Part shown: positions 1 through 8,076 of the stretch, piece after piece
Layout of the letters: every line of letters starts with the position of its first letter
Position numbering within the stretch: position 1 is the stretch's first letter
From: an uncultured Mitsuokella sp.
GTDB taxonomy: Bacteria; Bacillota; Negativicutes; Selenomonadales; Selenomonadaceae
Reading direction: 5' to 3'
NCBI GenBank assembly: GCA_945877355.1
Contig: CAMCRT010000013.1
Span: 1 to 40,089, forward strand
Length of the DNA: 40,089 nt
The notes under the pieces: generated by a model
Database searches by the model: none
What the model was told of the DNA's origin: nothing
What the model saw: only the letters and a program-made list of their open reading frames with translations
Program-made: the position numbers and the translations under genes

Positions 1-1357
1 GCATTTCGTCGCCGACGGTGATGATCTTCGAGTTCGACTGGAAGCCGCGCTGGGTGATGATCATGTCACTAAACTCGTTGGCGATATCGACGTTACTCAT
101 CTCCAGGGCCGACGGCGTAATGGTTACGCCGAGGGCGGCAGCCGTCTTGACATTCGGTGTGCCGGAGTTGTTGGAGACCTGGTAGAGGCTGTTGCCCGTC
201 TTCTCCAGGCCCGAGGCATTCGTGAACTGGGCGATGGCCACCTGAGCCTCGCTCTGCTTGATGCCGTTCGTGTAGGTGCCCGTGATGACGCCAGAGCTGT
301 CGACAGCGATGCTCTTGAGGGTGCCGGCAGCATTGCCGTTCGTCGTGCCGTTGATGGTGCTGCTGCCCGCATACTGGGTCAGAGCCGAAAGATCGAGCGT
401 CACCGTCTGGGGGCTGCCAGAGCCGTTTTTAAGGGTCAACTCTGCTGCATCGCCACCGGACACATACTTGCCGTTCGTGTCGAACTGGATGGTGATCGGT
501 TTGAGCGTATATGTCGTCTGGGTGCCGTCCGACTCATCCACCGTGCTCGTCTGGCCCGCCACGTCCGGGGTCAGGGACACGGTCCACTGATTGCCCGTCT
601 TGCCCGTATTGTCCACCTTTGTGCGGGTGAAATACACGGGAACGGTGTGCTTCGAGCCGAGGCTGTCATAGATGGTCAGGTTTGTCACCTGGGGCAGGCT
701 GTTGCCCACCGCATAGGTGCCCGTCGTCTCCGTCACCGTCGAGCCATCACTCAGTGTGACCGTGACGGGGTTCGTGGCCGTTGCGGCCGCTGTGGAGGAA
801 ACCTTCGTGATCTTCGGCACTTCGGAGTTCAGGTTGTTGGCATAGGTCGCGATGGTCGTGGCCTTTGCTGCCATGCCCTTGCCGGAGGCGATCTGGATGT
901 TCGTCACAGCGCCCGTCGTGTTGACGGTGCCGTTCTCCCCCATCCAGCCCTGGACGAAAAGGCCAGAGCCCGGCAGGACGTAGTTGCCCTCCGCGTCGAA
1001 CTCGAAGGCGCCATCGCGGGTATAGTAAGTCTCATTGCCGTTCTTCACGACGAAGAGGCCGTTGCCGCTCAGGGCGAGATCCGTGTTCTTGCCCGTGGAC
1101 TGGGCGGAGGCATCCGTGAAGAGCAAGTCGATGGAGGCCACGCCGACGCCGAGGCCAATCTGCTTCGGGTTCGTGCCGCCGATCGTCCCGTTCGGGGCAG
1201 AGGCCGCCGTCTGGGTCTGGGAAAGGGTATCGGCAAAGGTCACGCGGCTCGATTTGAAGCCCGTCGTATTGACGTTTGCAATGTTGTTGCCGATGACATC
1301 CATGCGTGTCTGGTGGGACTTCAGTCCGGAAACACCAGAGAAGAGGGAACGCATCAT
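1..1357 (-). CDS. flgE: Flagellar hook protein FlgE (partial, C-terminus cut by window edge)
   Basis: Forms the hook, the curved joint between flagellar rod and filament, polymerising outside the cell under the FlgD cap. About 452 residues are visible. The N-terminus has the rod/hook motif NNIANVNTTGFK, and the last visible residues include ITQRGFQSNSKIITVGDEM, typical of the extreme FlgE C-terminus, so only about 10-20 residues are missing. The middle is Thr/Ser/Gly-rich, as in the exposed hook domain. Two adjacent ATG codons (1357 and 1354) are possible starts; an AGGAAG Shine-Dalgarno lies 10 bases before the first. It is the last visible gene of the operon, about 90 bases after the TIGR02530-type gene. 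That gap contains a short 7-bp hairpin. Identity is secure. Confidence 0.95.
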   Translation of the reverse strand, partial: MMRSLFSGVSGLKSHQTRMDVIGNNIANVNTTGFKSSRVTFADTLSQTQTAASAPNGTIGGTNPKQIGLGVGVASIDLLFTDASAQSTGKNTDLALSGNGLFVVKNGNETYYTRDGAFEFDAEGNYVLPGSGLFVQGWMGENGTVNTTGAVTNIQIASGKGMAAKATTIATYANNLNSEVPKITKVSSTAAATATNPVTVTLSDGSTVTETTGTYAVGNSLPQVTNLTIYDSLGSKHTVPVYFTRTKVDNTGKTGNQWTVSLTPDVAGQTSTVDESDGTQTTYTLKPITIQFDTNGKYVSGGDAAELTLKNGSGSPQTVTLDLSALTQYAGSSTINGTTNGNAAGTLKSIAVDSSGVITGTYTNGIKQSEAQVAIAQFTNASGLEKTGNSLYQVSNNSGTPNVKTAAALGVTITPSALEMSNVDIANEFSDMIITQRGFQSNSKIITVGDEM

Positions 1358-1399
1358 GGTGATTCTACTTCCTTTCTTGAAGGAAACACCGGTGCGGCC

Positions 1400-1425
1400 G
1401 GCGGCTATCAGTCAGTCAAGCCGCC
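1400..1425. other. Small hairpin in the gap before flgE
   Basis: GGCGGCT (1400-1406) and AGCCGCC (1419-1425) pair perfectly around a 12-base loop. No U-run follows on either strand, so it does not look like an intrinsic terminator. It sits in the leader between the TIGR02530-type gene and flgE. It could be an mRNA processing or stability structure, or chance. Confidence 0.35.
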
Positions 1426-1450
1426 ATGAGATTTCCAATTTGGTCCAATC

Positions 1451-1852
1451 TCAGAGGATCGCCGCGCTATCGATGTTTGTGAAGATATTCTGTTTTGCGC
1501 TGCTGCCTTCCATGGCTGTGATGACCGTGCGATTTTTGACGCTCACGACGAGTGCCGTCCCGTTCATGTAGACGAGGGACTCCCGGGCGCCCTTGGCGGC
1601 CATCTGCCCGACGACATCGTCGAGCCGTTTCACATCCGCCTCCGTGAAGTGTATCCCACGGGACTGGATGCGCTCAAGCGCATGCTGGGAGAATGCGACT
1701 CTGCTCTGTTTTTCCTTGAGGATCTGAGCAAAGCTGGCACCATCTGAGGAGGACGGAGCCTTCGAGGATCTATTTGCACTCTCTCGCGCTATGGTATTCG
1801 GTTGCCGTATCGGAAGAAGTGGCGCGTTCAGAAACAAGCTTGCATCCTGCAT
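1451..1852 (-). CDS. Flagellar operon protein, TIGR02530 type
   Basis: A 133-residue protein of the small family found between flgD and flgE in Firmicute flagellar operons. Its biochemical role is not established. The family-like core is the central HALERIQSRGI segment followed by a helical stretch and a short beta-rich C-terminus (LVVSVKNRTVITAMEG). The N-terminal 40 residues are Ser/Pro-rich and probably disordered. There is no signal peptide, so it is probably cytosolic and linked to hook assembly or export. A GGAGG Shine-Dalgarno lies 7 bases before the ATG. It follows flgD by about 20 bases. The call rests on position and on recognising the family pattern, not on a search. Confidence 0.75.
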   Translation of the reverse strand: MQDASLFLNAPLLPIRQPNTIARESANRSSKAPSSSDGASFAQILKEKQSRVAFSQHALERIQSRGIHFTEADVKRLDDVVGQMAAKGARESLVYMNGTALVVSVKNRTVITAMEGSSAKQNIFTNIDSAAIL

Positions 1853-1873
1853 TTCTGTTCCTCCGCGTGTATC

Positions 1874-2413
1874 TTACGAATTTGTGGTCAGCCCCTGGCC
1901 GATGCGGGTAATTTCGCTGATCTTGACCTGGTAGGTCTTGCCGCCGACCTCTGCCACGATGGAGGGGCTGCCGTCGGAGATGCTGACGCCCTTGACCGTG
2001 CCTTCAAAGGTCTGCTGGGAAGTCTTGGCCTTGCCGTTCTTGTCGAGAACAGCGTTGCCGTCCTTATCCGTGACCGTCGTGGTGGTGATCCACTGGACAT
2101 TCTGGCCGATCATGGAGCTGAGCTGCCCCACAAGCACCGACGTGTCGATGTTGCTGACGAGGGTCGAGACCTTCGAGAGGCCCTCCGCCACGTTCGTCAT
2201 CTGCTCCAGACTGGAGAACTGGGCGAGCTGAGCGAGGTATTCGCCATTGTCCTGGGGATCGAGGGGATCCTGGTACTGCATCTGGGTGACGAGAAGCTGC
2301 AGGAATGCATCCTTGCCCATCTCGTTTTTCTTCGTCGCAGTGGTTGCGGACGTATAGGCATCGGTCTGGTAGGTGACGCCATCCTTCGTGATGGTATTGA
2401 GCGTATTCGCCAT
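1874..2413 (-). CDS. flgD: Flagellar hook assembly (cap) protein FlgD
   Basis: FlgD forms the temporary scaffold at the tip of the growing hook that lets FlgE subunits insert. The N-terminal half has the FlgD signature: FLQLLVTQMQYQDPLDP followed by YLAQLAQFSSLEQM. The C-terminal half is the beta-rich Tudor/FlgD-Ig region. The 179-residue length suits a short FlgD. The start is the ATG at 2413, preceded by AAAGGAGG at 7 bases. A longer reading frame upstream would start inside that ribosome binding site and is rejected. It lies between fliK and the TIGR02530-type gene, the usual Firmicute arrangement. Confidence 0.95.
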   Translation of the reverse strand: MANTLNTITKDGVTYQTDAYTSATTATKKNEMGKDAFLQLLVTQMQYQDPLDPQDNGEYLAQLAQFSSLEQMTNVAEGLSKVSTLVSNIDTSVLVGQLSSMIGQNVQWITTTTVTDKDGNAVLDKNGKAKTSQQTFEGTVKGVSISDGSPSIVAEVGGKTYQVKISEITRIGQGLTTNS

Positions 2414-2440
2414 AGAGTTTCCTCCTTTCAAAAAACAAAA

Positions 2441-4081
2441 TCAAATGCGGTAGTCCACGCCGTCGGCTGTGAGGCCCTCCTGCTGAGCTGCGCTCGCGAT
2501 GCCCGCGATGCTCTCCAGGCCTTCCTCATAGTCCTCGCCATCGGCGAAGTTTCTGCGGCTGCCCTGGTGCTGCTGCGGGTTCTGGTAGGCTGCCCCGCCG
2601 TCCGACTGGGGAAGCTCATTCCCTAGACCTGCATAGACGTCCACATTGTCCACCTTGATGCCCTGATTGTTCAGATCCTGACGGAGCTGGACGAGGGAGT
2701 TCTCGAGGATGGTGCGGACCTCTGCGCTCTGGCTGTGGAAGGACGCATTGACGGAGCCATTCTGGGTGACGGAGACCTTCAGCGTGAGATCGCCGAGGTG
2801 CTCCGGCTTCAGATGGATGACCATCTCCGTGTCCTGGCCCCGCTGGATGAGACGGGCCTGGTCCACGATCTGCCGCGGGATATCATAGTCCGTACGGGCC
2901 TGGGAGACCTCCTGGGGTGCCTGGGTCTGCTGCACATTCTGCGTATTCGTGAGGGTCTGGGCAAAGGATGCGCCCGTGTGCTGGGCAGGTGCCTGCTGGG
3001 GTGCCTGGGCGCTCTTAGGAGTCTCAGGTGCTTCGCTTGCGACGGGTGCTGCCTGCTCTGCCGGCTGTGCGTCCTCCTGCTGGAAGAGGGCTGCATCTTG
3101 CTGCTGGGCATTCGGCTGGGCATCGCCCCTGCCGTCCTGAGCTGCCTGATGAAGCATCACCCGCAGGGGATCCTGGGGCTCGCTGTCGACGGTGAGGGCT
3201 GCATCCCCAAGAAGGGATGTGGTATCCTGTGTCTCCTCCGACTTCTGAGCTGTAGCCGTCTGCGCAGTCACCTGCTGCAGACCAGTTAGAGCAGTTGCCA
3301 CCGGCGCCTCTGCTACTGTAGCTGCCTGAGCTGCCACATTTTGTGTCGGGACAGCCGCATTTGCCTGTAGTGCATCCTGGGCGCTATGCCAGGCAAGGCT
3401 TGCCTCCAGGGGTGTCAGGGTCTTCTGCCCATTCTGGGCTACCACAGTGGTGGTAGCCATTTGGCTGCCGTCCCCTGTCTGCGTCTGCTGCAATAGGGAT
3501 GTCGCCGCATTCTGCGCCGCCACTGACTTGGAAGCACCGCTACCCTGCTGGAAAGCTACGTCCTCTGCTCCCGTGATCTTCTGCCCCGAAAGCATGGCGA
3601 GGAAATCCTGGCTTTTCTGCCCGGCTGCCTTGTCCTGGGGGAGCAGCGCCTGCAGAGAGGGCTGCTCCGGCTCTGTCTGCTGCAAGGTCTGCAGGTCGAG
3701 AACCACGGCCGCCGTATCGCTGGAAACGGTCTCCGTCTCCTGCTGGGCTGCGGGATTCGTCGCATTCTGCGCATTCGCTGCTGCCATGAGCTGCTGCTGG
3801 GCATCATTTTGCCCCTGCGCGTCGCCGGAGTCCTTGGCATCTCCCTTGCCGGGAAGTCCCGTGTCCTTGTCCGCGTCCTTTCCCTTGGCAGCGGCATTTC
3901 CCGAAAGGGCATCCGCTTCCTTCGTATCCTTTGCCGTAGCGGCATCCACCATATCCCCGAAGGTATTCTTGTCGGACTTGGAGGATTTTGCCGCCGTACT
4001 AGCAGACTTGGAGCTTCTAGAGCTCGCACTTGACTTTGTGCTCTGCTGGACATTTGCGCTTGACATGATCTGTGTTGTCAT
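2441..4081 (-). CDS. fliK: Flagellar hook-length control protein FliK
   Basis: FliK is the secreted ruler that measures the hook and switches the export gate from hook to filament substrates. Residues 1 to about 400 are low-complexity, rich in Gln, Ala, Thr and Ser, as expected for an extended ruler. The conserved C-terminal switch domain (Flg_hook) is at about residues 410-500, with VIHLKPEHLGDLTLKVSV and an amphipathic LVQLRQDLNNQGIKVDNV segment. The protein is 546 residues. The ATG at 4081 has AAAGGAGG 8 bases upstream. A longer in-frame extension to 4234 would overlap ylxF and lacks a ribosome site. A terminator-like hairpin sits immediately upstream, so fliK may also have its own promoter. 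Confidence 0.93.
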   Translation of the reverse strand: MTTQIMSSANVQQSTKSSASSRSSKSASTAAKSSKSDKNTFGDMVDAATAKDTKEADALSGNAAAKGKDADKDTGLPGKGDAKDSGDAQGQNDAQQQLMAAANAQNATNPAAQQETETVSSDTAAVVLDLQTLQQTEPEQPSLQALLPQDKAAGQKSQDFLAMLSGQKITGAEDVAFQQGSGASKSVAAQNAATSLLQQTQTGDGSQMATTTVVAQNGQKTLTPLEASLAWHSAQDALQANAAVPTQNVAAQAATVAEAPVATALTGLQQVTAQTATAQKSEETQDTTSLLGDAALTVDSEPQDPLRVMLHQAAQDGRGDAQPNAQQQDAALFQQEDAQPAEQAAPVASEAPETPKSAQAPQQAPAQHTGASFAQTLTNTQNVQQTQAPQEVSQARTDYDIPRQIVDQARLIQRGQDTEMVIHLKPEHLGDLTLKVSVTQNGSVNASFHSQSAEVRTILENSLVQLRQDLNNQGIKVDNVDVYAGLGNELPQSDGGAAYQNPQQHQGSRRNFADGEDYEEGLESIAGIASAAQQEGLTADGVDYRI

Positions 4082-4104
4082 ACTATCACCTCCTTTCGAT
4101 ATGT

Positions 4105-4131
4105 ATATCGTGCATTTTCGCAAAAAATTAA
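4105..4131 (-). promoter_or_regulatory. Possible sigma-28-type promoter for fliK-flgD-flgE
   Basis: On the minus strand TTAA (4128-4131) is followed after 15 bases by CACGATAT (4105-4112). The known flagellar sigma-28/sigma-D consensus is TAAA, 14-16 bases, GCCGATAT, so the -10 matches at 6 of 8 positions. Transcription would start just before the fliK ribosome site. The element lies directly after a terminator-like hairpin, which makes a second promoter sensible. The match is partial and the -35 overlaps the hairpin U-run. Confidence 0.3.
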
Positions 4132-4159
4132 GGGCTGCGCAACCATTACTGCGCAGCCC
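4121..4159 (-). terminator. Intra-operon terminator-like hairpin between ylxF and fliK
   Basis: Read on the minus strand, GGGCTGCGCA (4150-4159) pairs perfectly with TGCGCAGCCC (4132-4141) around an 8-base loop, then TTAATTTTTT follows. This is a textbook intrinsic terminator, and its upstream arm contains the last sense codons of the ylxF-like gene. It lies inside an otherwise continuous flagellar operon, so it probably acts as a partial terminator or attenuator. Confidence 0.75.
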
Positions 4160-4799
4160 CCTCGCCTGACGCTGCCGCATTCCCCGTATCGCCGGAGGAA
4201 TTATTATCCTGCCCGCCACCTGCCTGGGCTGCAAGGTCTGAGGGCGCCGTCACATTTTTCTTCGTGCCCTCATAGATAAGCTGGGTCAAGCGCGCGGCCC
4301 GATCCGGCGTCATGGCTGCTAAGACATTTGCCGCATTGCCCTCCTCCATGCGCTGCAGGATGGCGACGACCACATCGTCATTAAGGGGCTCCAGATCTGC
4401 TGCTGCATCCTCTGGCTTCATGTTGTCGTAGAGCTTCGCGATCTTCGTCACGCGCTTCTTCTCTGCGGCCTGACGCTCCTTCATCTGGGCTTCGATTTCC
4501 TTTTTCGTCAGGGTGACCTTTTTCTTCTTGTCATCCTTCTTGTCGTCGGCCTTCGGCTTGACATCCTCCACCGGCTTGTTTTCCATATCCTCCTCTTTGG
4601 GAGCTGGCTTTACAAAATACTGTCCGATGATGGGGAGGTTGTAGAGGCCGTATTTTTCATTGATTGTCTGCGTGTCGAAGATACGTAGGTAAATGCCCAG
4701 GGCAAACCCGCCGATTATGAGTACAAGCAAAAGAAAGAGTATCAAGAATAGCTTGAGGAGCTTCTTTCCCTTGCCTTTTTTCTCCTGTTCTTCGTCCAT
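4146..4799 (-). CDS. YlxF-like flagellar protein with MgtE_N-type domain
   Basis: A 217-residue single-pass membrane protein. Residues 1-13 are charged, a transmembrane helix spans about 14-36 (LLKLFLILFLLLVLIIGGFA), and a Lys/Glu-rich coiled-coil linker covers about 75-120. An MgtE N-terminal-like repeat then includes KLYDNMKPEDAAADLEPL and ILQRMEEGNAANVLAAM. The C-terminal tail is Gly/Ala/Ser/Asn-rich. The same architecture and position are known for YlxF of Bacillus (fliJ-ylxF-fliK) and for MotE-like stator chaperones. Its precise role is unproven; a link to the motor or export apparatus is inferred. An AGGG Shine-Dalgarno lies 6 bases before the ATG. A terminator-like hairpin overlaps its 3' end. 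Confidence 0.8.
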   Translation of the reverse strand: MDEEQEKKGKGKKLLKLFLILFLLLVLIIGGFALGIYLRIFDTQTINEKYGLYNLPIIGQYFVKPAPKEEDMENKPVEDVKPKADDKKDDKKKKVTLTKKEIEAQMKERQAAEKKRVTKIAKLYDNMKPEDAAADLEPLNDDVVVAILQRMEEGNAANVLAAMTPDRAARLTQLIYEGTKKNVTAPSDLAAQAGGGQDNNSSGDTGNAAASGEGAAQ

Positions 4800-4844
4800 C
4801 GTTTTCCCTGCCTTTGCCTACTCACTACTCTCTGCGGCGAAATG

Positions 4845-5444
4845 TCACTGATAGATATCGAGCACCTTGTTGACGTAGTTCTGGGTCTCCCGATAGGGCG
4901 GTACCCCGCCGTACTCCTTGACGGCCTGAGGGCCGGCGTTGTAGGCGGCCACGGCCTTCTTCACATCGCCGCCGAAGGTGTCGAGCATCTGGCGCAGGTA
5001 TTTTGCGCCGCCCTCCACATTTTCCTTCTCGTCATAGGGATTGACGCCGAGGGCCTTTGCCGTGTCCGGCATGAGCTGCATGACGCCGATGGCGCCCGCC
5101 TCCGACACGGAGGCTTGGTTGCCGCCAGACTCCACCTCCGCCACGGCAGAGACGAGCTTCGAGTCCACGCCGAACTTCGCGCTGGCCTCCTGGACGAGAG
5201 AGGAAAGGGAGGAGTCTGCGAGAGGATAGGATTCAACCGTCCCCTGCGCCGCCTGGGCAGCCGTGGTCTTCTGGGGGCTCTCTACAGCTTGCGTCCCCTC
5301 CTGGGGCACTGCACCTGTCTTCTTCAGCTCCTCATCGAGGGCCTGCTGGAAGGGCTTCCCCTTCACGCTGCCGGGGATGCCAAACTCCTCCTGTATCTCG
5401 GCGATGCGCGCTTGTACAGCCTTTATGCCACTAAGTGATATCAT
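4845..5444 (-). CDS. Flagellar-operon lytic transglycosylase (SLT domain)
   Basis: A 199-residue peptidoglycan-cleaving enzyme, probably used to open the wall for the rod. The C-terminal 115 residues form a goose-type lysozyme/Slt domain. The catalytic Glu is in AVAEVESGGNQ, followed by GAIGVMQLMPDTAKALG and AVAAYNAGPQAVKEYGG, all hallmark motifs. Residues 1-80 are a flexible helical region with no recognisable Sec signal peptide, so export through the flagellar apparatus is a reasonable inference, as for FlgJ-type muramidases. It sits between fliJ and ylxF, where Bacillus has no gene. AGGGGAG lies 7 bases before the ATG. Confidence 0.9.
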   Translation of the reverse strand: MISLSGIKAVQARIAEIQEEFGIPGSVKGKPFQQALDEELKKTGAVPQEGTQAVESPQKTTAAQAAQGTVESYPLADSSLSSLVQEASAKFGVDSKLVSAVAEVESGGNQASVSEAGAIGVMQLMPDTAKALGVNPYDEKENVEGGAKYLRQMLDTFGGDVKKAVAAYNAGPQAVKEYGGVPPYRETQNYVNKVLDIYQ

Positions 5445-5462
5445 CGTGCTTCTCCCCTTCTA

Positions 5463-5921
5463 TCAGCCAAGCTTTTCCTTGCGCATGGTGAGCTGGAGGC
5501 CGATTTCGTCCAGCATTTTCTGCTCCTCATGAAGGGCCTCCGCCTTGTATTCCTCGAGGCGGCGCTCCTTGAGCTGCTCGATGCTCTTAAGGTAGCTCAT
5601 GAGACCCATGAGCTCCTTGAGCTTCTTCTGTTTCTCCCCCCGGGTCTGGAGGATGAGGTTATTCTGCATCTCGATCTGCTCTCGCTTCCAAGAGAAGAAC
5701 TGGTTGTAGGTCATGAGCTTCCCTACGGTGACCCGGGTGCCCTCCTCCGCCAGAGCCTCGTACTCCTTCTGGCCCTGCTGCATCTCCTCCAGGAGCATCT
5801 TCAGGTGGGCCTGCTGATCCTCCAGCTTGCGGGAGACCTCAGCGAAGGCGACCTCCGCATCCTCTTTCTTCATGTGGGTGACCTTCAGGAGCGTCTCGAG
5901 ATTGAATTTAAATTTTTTCAT
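5463..5921 (-). CDS. fliJ: Flagellar export chaperone FliJ
   Basis: FliJ is the coiled-coil stalk of the flagellar export ATPase and also recycles export chaperones. The 152-residue protein is almost entirely charged and helical, beginning with the family-typical MKKFKFNLETLLKV. Length and composition match FliJ. It follows fliI by 14 bases. The Shine-Dalgarno is weak (AGG about 10 bases away), which suggests translation coupled to fliI. Sequence conservation is low in this family, but the N-terminus and position make the call firm. Confidence 0.9.
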   Translation of the reverse strand: MKKFKFNLETLLKVTHMKKEDAEVAFAEVSRKLEDQQAHLKMLLEEMQQGQKEYEALAEEGTRVTVGKLMTYNQFFSWKREQIEMQNNLILQTRGEKQKKLKELMGLMSYLKSIEQLKERRLEEYKAEALHEEQKMLDEIGLQLTMRKEKLG

Positions 5922-5935
5922 AGGCTAGCTGCCTG

Positions 5936-7285
5936 TCAGCCGGAGATCTCAATGAGCTTCTTCTCCGTCTCCTCGTAGGTATCCACCTCGTAGATGCCCT
6001 GGCAGAGAAATTCGTCGATCTTGTCGATCTTCTCGATGGACTCGTCAATTTTCGCACTGGAGCCCTTGACATAGGCGCCGATGTGGATGAGATCCTCCGC
6101 GTCCCGGTAGACCGCCATGAGCTGGCGCATCCGCTGGGCGGCCTTCAGGTGCTCCTCCGACACTACCTCGTTCATGACACGGCTGACGCTCGTCATGACA
6201 TCGATGGCGGGGAAATGGTTCTGGGCCGCGATATTGCGGGATAGCACGATGTGGCCGTCCAATATGCTTCGCACCGCGTCGGCGATGGGCTCATTCATGT
6301 CGTCGCCATCCACGAGCACCGTGTAGATGCCTGTGATGGAGCCCTTCCCGCTGGTGCCTGCCCGCTCCAGAAGGCGCGGCAGCATGGCAAAGACGGAGGG
6401 CGTATAGCCCCGCGTCGCCGGCGGCTCGCCGATGGTGAGGCCCACCTCGCGCTGGGCCATGGCGAATCGGGTGACGGAGTCCATCATGAGGATGACCCGC
6501 CGCCCCTTGTCCCGGAAATACTCCGCGATGGCTGTCGCCGTCATGGCTCCCTTTATGCGGACGAGAGCCGGCTGGTCGCTGGTGGCCACCACCACAACGG
6601 CCCGCTTCATACCCTCCTCGCCGAGATCCCGCTCGATAAAGTCCCGGACCTCGCGGCCACGCTCGCCCACCAGGGCGATGACGGAGATGTCCGCCTCCGT
6701 GTTGCGGGCGATCATGGAGAGCAGCGTGGACTTGCCCACGCCGGAGCCCGCCATGATGCCGATGCGCTGCCCGTCTCCCATGGTGATGAGGCCATCGATG
6801 GCCCGCACCCCCACGTAGAGGTTCTCGTGGATGCGAGGACGCTCCAAGGGGTCCGGCGGCTGGGCATTGAGGGGATATTCCTGATCCGTGAGGATCGGCC
6901 CCTTGCCGTCCATGGGATTCCCCAGGCCGTCGAGGACGCGACCTAGGAGCTCATCCCCCACCTTGACCTTCAGGGTCTTCTGGGCGGAGACCACCTCGCA
7001 GCCGGGGCCGATGCCCTGCATCTCGCCGACGGCCATGAGCATGACCATTCCCTCGCGAAAGCCCACCACCTCGGCAGGGATGGGCTCGACGCCAGGGAAG
7101 TGGGAGCTCACATAGCAGAGCTCTCCCACGCTGACCGTGGGGCCCTCGGACTCGATGACGAGGCCGATGACCTGGGTCACCTTGCCCGTGAGCTTTACCG
7201 TACTGCAGGTACGGATGGCCTGATGAAATTTTTCAAGATTAACCGGGGGAATGGTGCCTCCCCCCCTCTCAATTGCTTCACTCAT
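5936..7285 (-). CDS. fliI: Flagellum-specific export ATPase FliI
   Basis: FliI hydrolyses ATP to drive early substrate delivery to the flagellar type III export gate, with FliH and FliJ. Residues 179-187 hold the Walker A motif (MAGSGVGKSTLL), and about 255-266 the Walker B strand RRVILMMDSVTR. Other F1-like signatures are VGERGREVRDFIERDLGEEG and GEPPATRGYTPSVFAMLPRL. The 449-residue length is normal. The ATG overlaps the fliH stop by 4 bases (ATGA), a coupled pair, with AAGGA about 9 bases upstream. Confidence 0.97.
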   Translation of the reverse strand: MSEAIERGGGTIPPVNLEKFHQAIRTCSTVKLTGKVTQVIGLVIESEGPTVSVGELCYVSSHFPGVEPIPAEVVGFREGMVMLMAVGEMQGIGPGCEVVSAQKTLKVKVGDELLGRVLDGLGNPMDGKGPILTDQEYPLNAQPPDPLERPRIHENLYVGVRAIDGLITMGDGQRIGIMAGSGVGKSTLLSMIARNTEADISVIALVGERGREVRDFIERDLGEEGMKRAVVVVATSDQPALVRIKGAMTATAIAEYFRDKGRRVILMMDSVTRFAMAQREVGLTIGEPPATRGYTPSVFAMLPRLLERAGTSGKGSITGIYTVLVDGDDMNEPIADAVRSILDGHIVLSRNIAAQNHFPAIDVMTSVSRVMNEVVSEEHLKAAQRMRQLMAVYRDAEDLIHIGAYVKGSSAKIDESIEKIDKIDEFLCQGIYEVDTYEETEKKLIEISG

Positions 7286-8076
7286 AGCATGACATCCTTG
7301 ACCGCCTGGCGGATGAGCTCGATCTGGGTCTGGAGGCGGGCATCCACACTGCCATTCGGTGTCTCGATGATGCAGTCGCCAGGCACGAGGCTCTCGTCCG
7401 ACTCGAACTCCAACGTCGCATCCGGCGCCGTGAGCATCCGGCGAAATTCATCCCTCGCCATGAGCACCATGTCATAGCACTGGGGTGCCACACGGACCTT
7501 GAACTCCTTCTGATCCTTGACCCGGAGAAGCGCCTCCCGGACGATGGGCAGCACGAGCTGGGTCTGGTCAATGAGATGCTCCGGGAGCACCTTTGCCACC
7601 GCCTCCATGGCGAGGTCGACAATATCCTGCTCTGCTTCCTGGACATAGTCGCGGGTGGCAGCCTTCGCATCCTGCAGAAGCTTTGTGGCGCGGGCGCCGG
7701 CATCCTTTATCATGGACTCCAGCTCCTGGCGGACCTTCTGCTCGCCTTCCTCCCGGCCGGCCTCGAAGCCTTCCTTATGACCGTCTTCCTTCGCCTGCTC
7801 CCGGAGGGCTTCTGCCTCCACTTTGGCGTCGTCGATGATCTTCTTTGCCTCAGCCTTTGCCTCCTGCTTCATGACCTGGATGCTGATCTTGGCATCGGAG
7901 AGCATTTCATTTGCCCGCTCCTCCTTTGCCTTGATTTCCGCCAGCATATTGTCGTAGGCTTCCTGGTCAAAGGCCGGGGTCTCTTCACTCTCCGCTTTAG
8001 GGGGTGGCGGCGGTGGCGGCGGTGGCTCGATGGTCCGAGCCTCCTGCCACAGGGCCGCCTTGATAACCTTAGACAA
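7282..8076 (-). CDS. fliH: Flagellar assembly protein FliH
   Basis: FliH binds and regulates the FliI ATPase and docks it at the export gate. The 264-residue protein has an N-terminal patch of consecutive prolines (about residues 18-26). A long Glu/Lys/Ala-rich helical stalk follows (about 35-130), then a C-terminal FliH/V-ATPase subunit E-like domain ending in VMLxx. It starts with TTG at 8076, inside the end of fliG (8-base overlap), with GGAG 9 bases upstream. No better ATG exists in frame. Coupling to fliG on one side and fliI on the other is tight. Confidence 0.9.
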   Translation of the reverse strand: MSKVIKAALWQEARTIEPPPPPPPPPKAESEETPAFDQEAYDNMLAEIKAKEERANEMLSDAKISIQVMKQEAKAEAKKIIDDAKVEAEALREQAKEDGHKEGFEAGREEGEQKVRQELESMIKDAGARATKLLQDAKAATRDYVQEAEQDIVDLAMEAVAKVLPEHLIDQTQLVLPIVREALLRVKDQKEFKVRVAPQCYDMVLMARDEFRRMLTAPDATLEFESDESLVPGDCIIETPNGSVDARLQTQIELIRQAVKDVML

